Below, one piece after another: positions 11,957 through 13,165 of a DNA stretch of 13,165 nt. A model generated the notes under the pieces. It saw only the letters and a program-made list of their open reading frames with translations, had not been told where the DNA came from and searched no databases. Position 1 is the stretch's first letter. Each line of letters opens with the position of its first letter. The translations under genes and the position numbers were made by a program. Source of the DNA: Desulfuromonadales bacterium. Lineage in GTDB: Bacteria; Desulfobacterota; Desulfuromonadia; Desulfuromonadales; JACZKF01. The DNA lies in NCBI GenBank assembly GCA_014860175.1, contig JACZKF010000538.1, forward strand, positions 1 to 13,165. Direction: 5' to 3'.

Positions 11957-13165
11957 ATGCCTGGACTGGGAAAGGTTCTGTTCCTCTCCACGCTGGGTAT
12001 GATCCTGTTGGCCGGTTTCGCCCCGGCCACCGAAACGCCGATGTCCGGATTGTCGCACCAGGAGGCGCTTCGCCTGGGCGAGCGGATGTACCGGCAGGGG
12101 GTTCTCCCCTCCGGCGAGCCGATGCAGGCGGTCGTCCAGGGGGATATCCCGGTAGACGGCACCATGTTCAGCTGTGAGAGCTGTCATCTGCGTAGCGGCC
12201 TCGGTTCGCTGGAAGGTACCGCCATCACCCTGCCGACCAACGCCAGAGAGCTGTTCAGGCCCTTCACCATGGCGGCGGAGGAAGTGATCCCCGACTGGGC
12301 ACAAATCCCTGCCTCGATGCAAGGCGGCATTCGCCGCCCGGCCTATACTGACGAGACGCTGGCAATGGCCCTGTGGAATGGGACCGACCCCACCGGCCGG
12401 GAATTCGACCCGATCATGCCCCGTTATCTGCTCGACCCGCCGCAGATGGACGTCCTGCTCTACTATCTGAAACATCTCTCGGCGGCCCCTTCCCCGGGAG
12501 TAACCGACACGACGCTGCATCTGGCCACCGTGGTCTCGTCCGATCTGCCGGCACCAGACCGGGAAGCGATGCTGTCGGTCCTGCAGGGGTTCGTCGCCAC
12601 CCAGCGCGGGCGTTCCCGCCAACAGGACCGCAGAGCCAAGGAGGCCCCTTTCTTCGAACGCGAAATGTACACCAACTATCGGCAACTGCAGCTTCATGTC
12701 TGGGAAGTCTCCGGGCCGCCAGAGAGCTGGGAGGCGCAGCTTGACCGCCACTATCGGCAGGAACCGGTTTTCGCCCTGATCGGCGGCATGGTCGCCGGTG
12801 ACTGGGCGCCGGTCCACGCTTTTTGCGAGAGCAACCGGATTCCCTGCCTTTTCCCTCTGACCGACCTGCCGGTCCTCTCCCCCGGCGACTGGTATACCCT
12901 CTACTTTTCCAAGGGCTATTTCCAGGAGGGAGAGGGGGTGGCTCGTTACCTGCACTCCGAGGCGAAAGAACGCCAGCCCCCCCGCGTTATCCAGGTCTTC
13001 CGCGACGACCCGGCGGGTCGTGCCCTGGCGCAGGGCTTTACCGAAACCTGGCGCAAGTTCGGCCACTCCCCACCGGAGAACCAGCTGTTGCGGCAGGGGG
13101 AGCCGATCGAGGCGCTGCTCGGGCGTTTGCAATTCCTCGAGGCAGGCCAGGCGACCGTTCTTCTC
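11957..13165 (+). CDS. Secreted cytochrome c fused to a type-1 periplasmic-binding-protein domain, 3' end outside window
   Basis: 403 residues are visible and the frame is open at the right edge. A signal peptide (VLFLSTLGMILLAGFAPA) ends near residue 24; no lipobox cysteine is seen. Residues about 35-175 form a single-haem cytochrome c domain with CESCH at 73-77 and a probable axial Met154 in PIMPRYLL. Residues from about 186 onward match the ligand-binding fold of branched-chain amino-acid ABC receptors (Peripla_BP_6 type): LHLATVVSSDLPAPDREAML at the start, FALIGGMVAGDWAPVHAFCE in the middle, then RVIQVFRDDPAGRALAQGF. The fusion suggests a periplasmic redox protein whose electron transfer depends on a bound small molecule, or a ligand sensor with a haem output; neither is proven. 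It begins 4 bases after the Sco stop, with GGAGG 7 bases before its ATG, so the two are co-expressed. I recall no characterised member. Confidence 0.88.
   Translation, partial: MPGLGKVLFLSTLGMILLAGFAPATETPMSGLSHQEALRLGERMYRQGVLPSGEPMQAVVQGDIPVDGTMFSCESCHLRSGLGSLEGTAITLPTNARELFRPFTMAAEEVIPDWAQIPASMQGGIRRPAYTDETLAMALWNGTDPTGREFDPIMPRYLLDPPQMDVLLYYLKHLSAAPSPGVTDTTLHLATVVSSDLPAPDREAMLSVLQGFVATQRGRSRQQDRRAKEAPFFEREMYTNYRQLQLHVWEVSGPPESWEAQLDRHYRQEPVFALIGGMVAGDWAPVHAFCESNRIPCLFPLTDLPVLSPGDWYTLYFSKGYFQEGEGVARYLHSEAKERQPPRVIQVFRDDPAGRALAQGFTETWRKFGHSPPENQLLRQGEPIEALLGRLQFLEAGQATVLL

Noticed and set aside
11849..13132. Minus-strand open frame of 427 codons opposite the cytochrome fusion gene
   Set aside because: The plus strand encodes a clear haem motif and binding-protein fold with a good start; the minus frame has no recognisable features.

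Overview
The window is high-GC bacterial DNA (roughly 60% G+C by eye) with tightly packed genes, strong GGAGG ribosome binding sites and a mostly extracytoplasmic protein set. Gene content suggests a Gram-negative metal-respiring lineage of the Desulfuromonadia (Geobacter/Desulfuromonas type). This is inferred from remembered resemblance to OmpB/MofA multicopper oxidases and from the c-type cytochrome, not from any taxonomic marker. No RNA genes, insertion sequences, CRISPR arrays or integrase genes were seen, and no gene-free stretch exceeds 213 bases.

Layout. Bases 2-9353, minus strand, hold a four-gene operon read right to left: a giant secreted mosaic protein (9353-3792), then three secreted two-domain cupredoxin proteins (3730-2468, 2433-1033, and 1006 running off the left edge). 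A 213-base promoter region (9354-9566) precedes the operon. Upstream of it, also on the minus strand, a two-component system lies in overlapping frames: a NarX/DegS-type histidine kinase (11187-10228) and a NarL/LuxR-type response regulator (10235-9567). A 186-base divergent control region (11188-11373) separates the kinase from a plus-strand pair: a Sco-type copper chaperone (11374-11952) and a cytochrome c fused to a periplasmic-binding-protein domain (11957 to the right edge).

How the genes may work together. The most striking point is that the copper ligands of one multicopper oxidase are divided between two genes. The first cupredoxin protein carries an HWH motif and an HCH/type-1 copper motif. 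The second carries HTH and HSH but no type-1 cysteine. Together they give the eight histidines of one trinuclear copper centre. The third protein, and the other domains, align to the same fold but have lost the ligands. This reads as a six-domain oxidase split into three secreted polypeptides, perhaps a heterotrimer with one active interface. The Sco protein could supply copper and the cytochrome could exchange electrons. The two-component system sits between the two transcription units and could control both; near-palindromes with a shared AGGAAANTNCC core occur in both control regions. The operon's predicted promoter has an eight-base homopolymer between its -35 and -10 boxes, a possible phase-variation switch. 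All functional links are inference from context.
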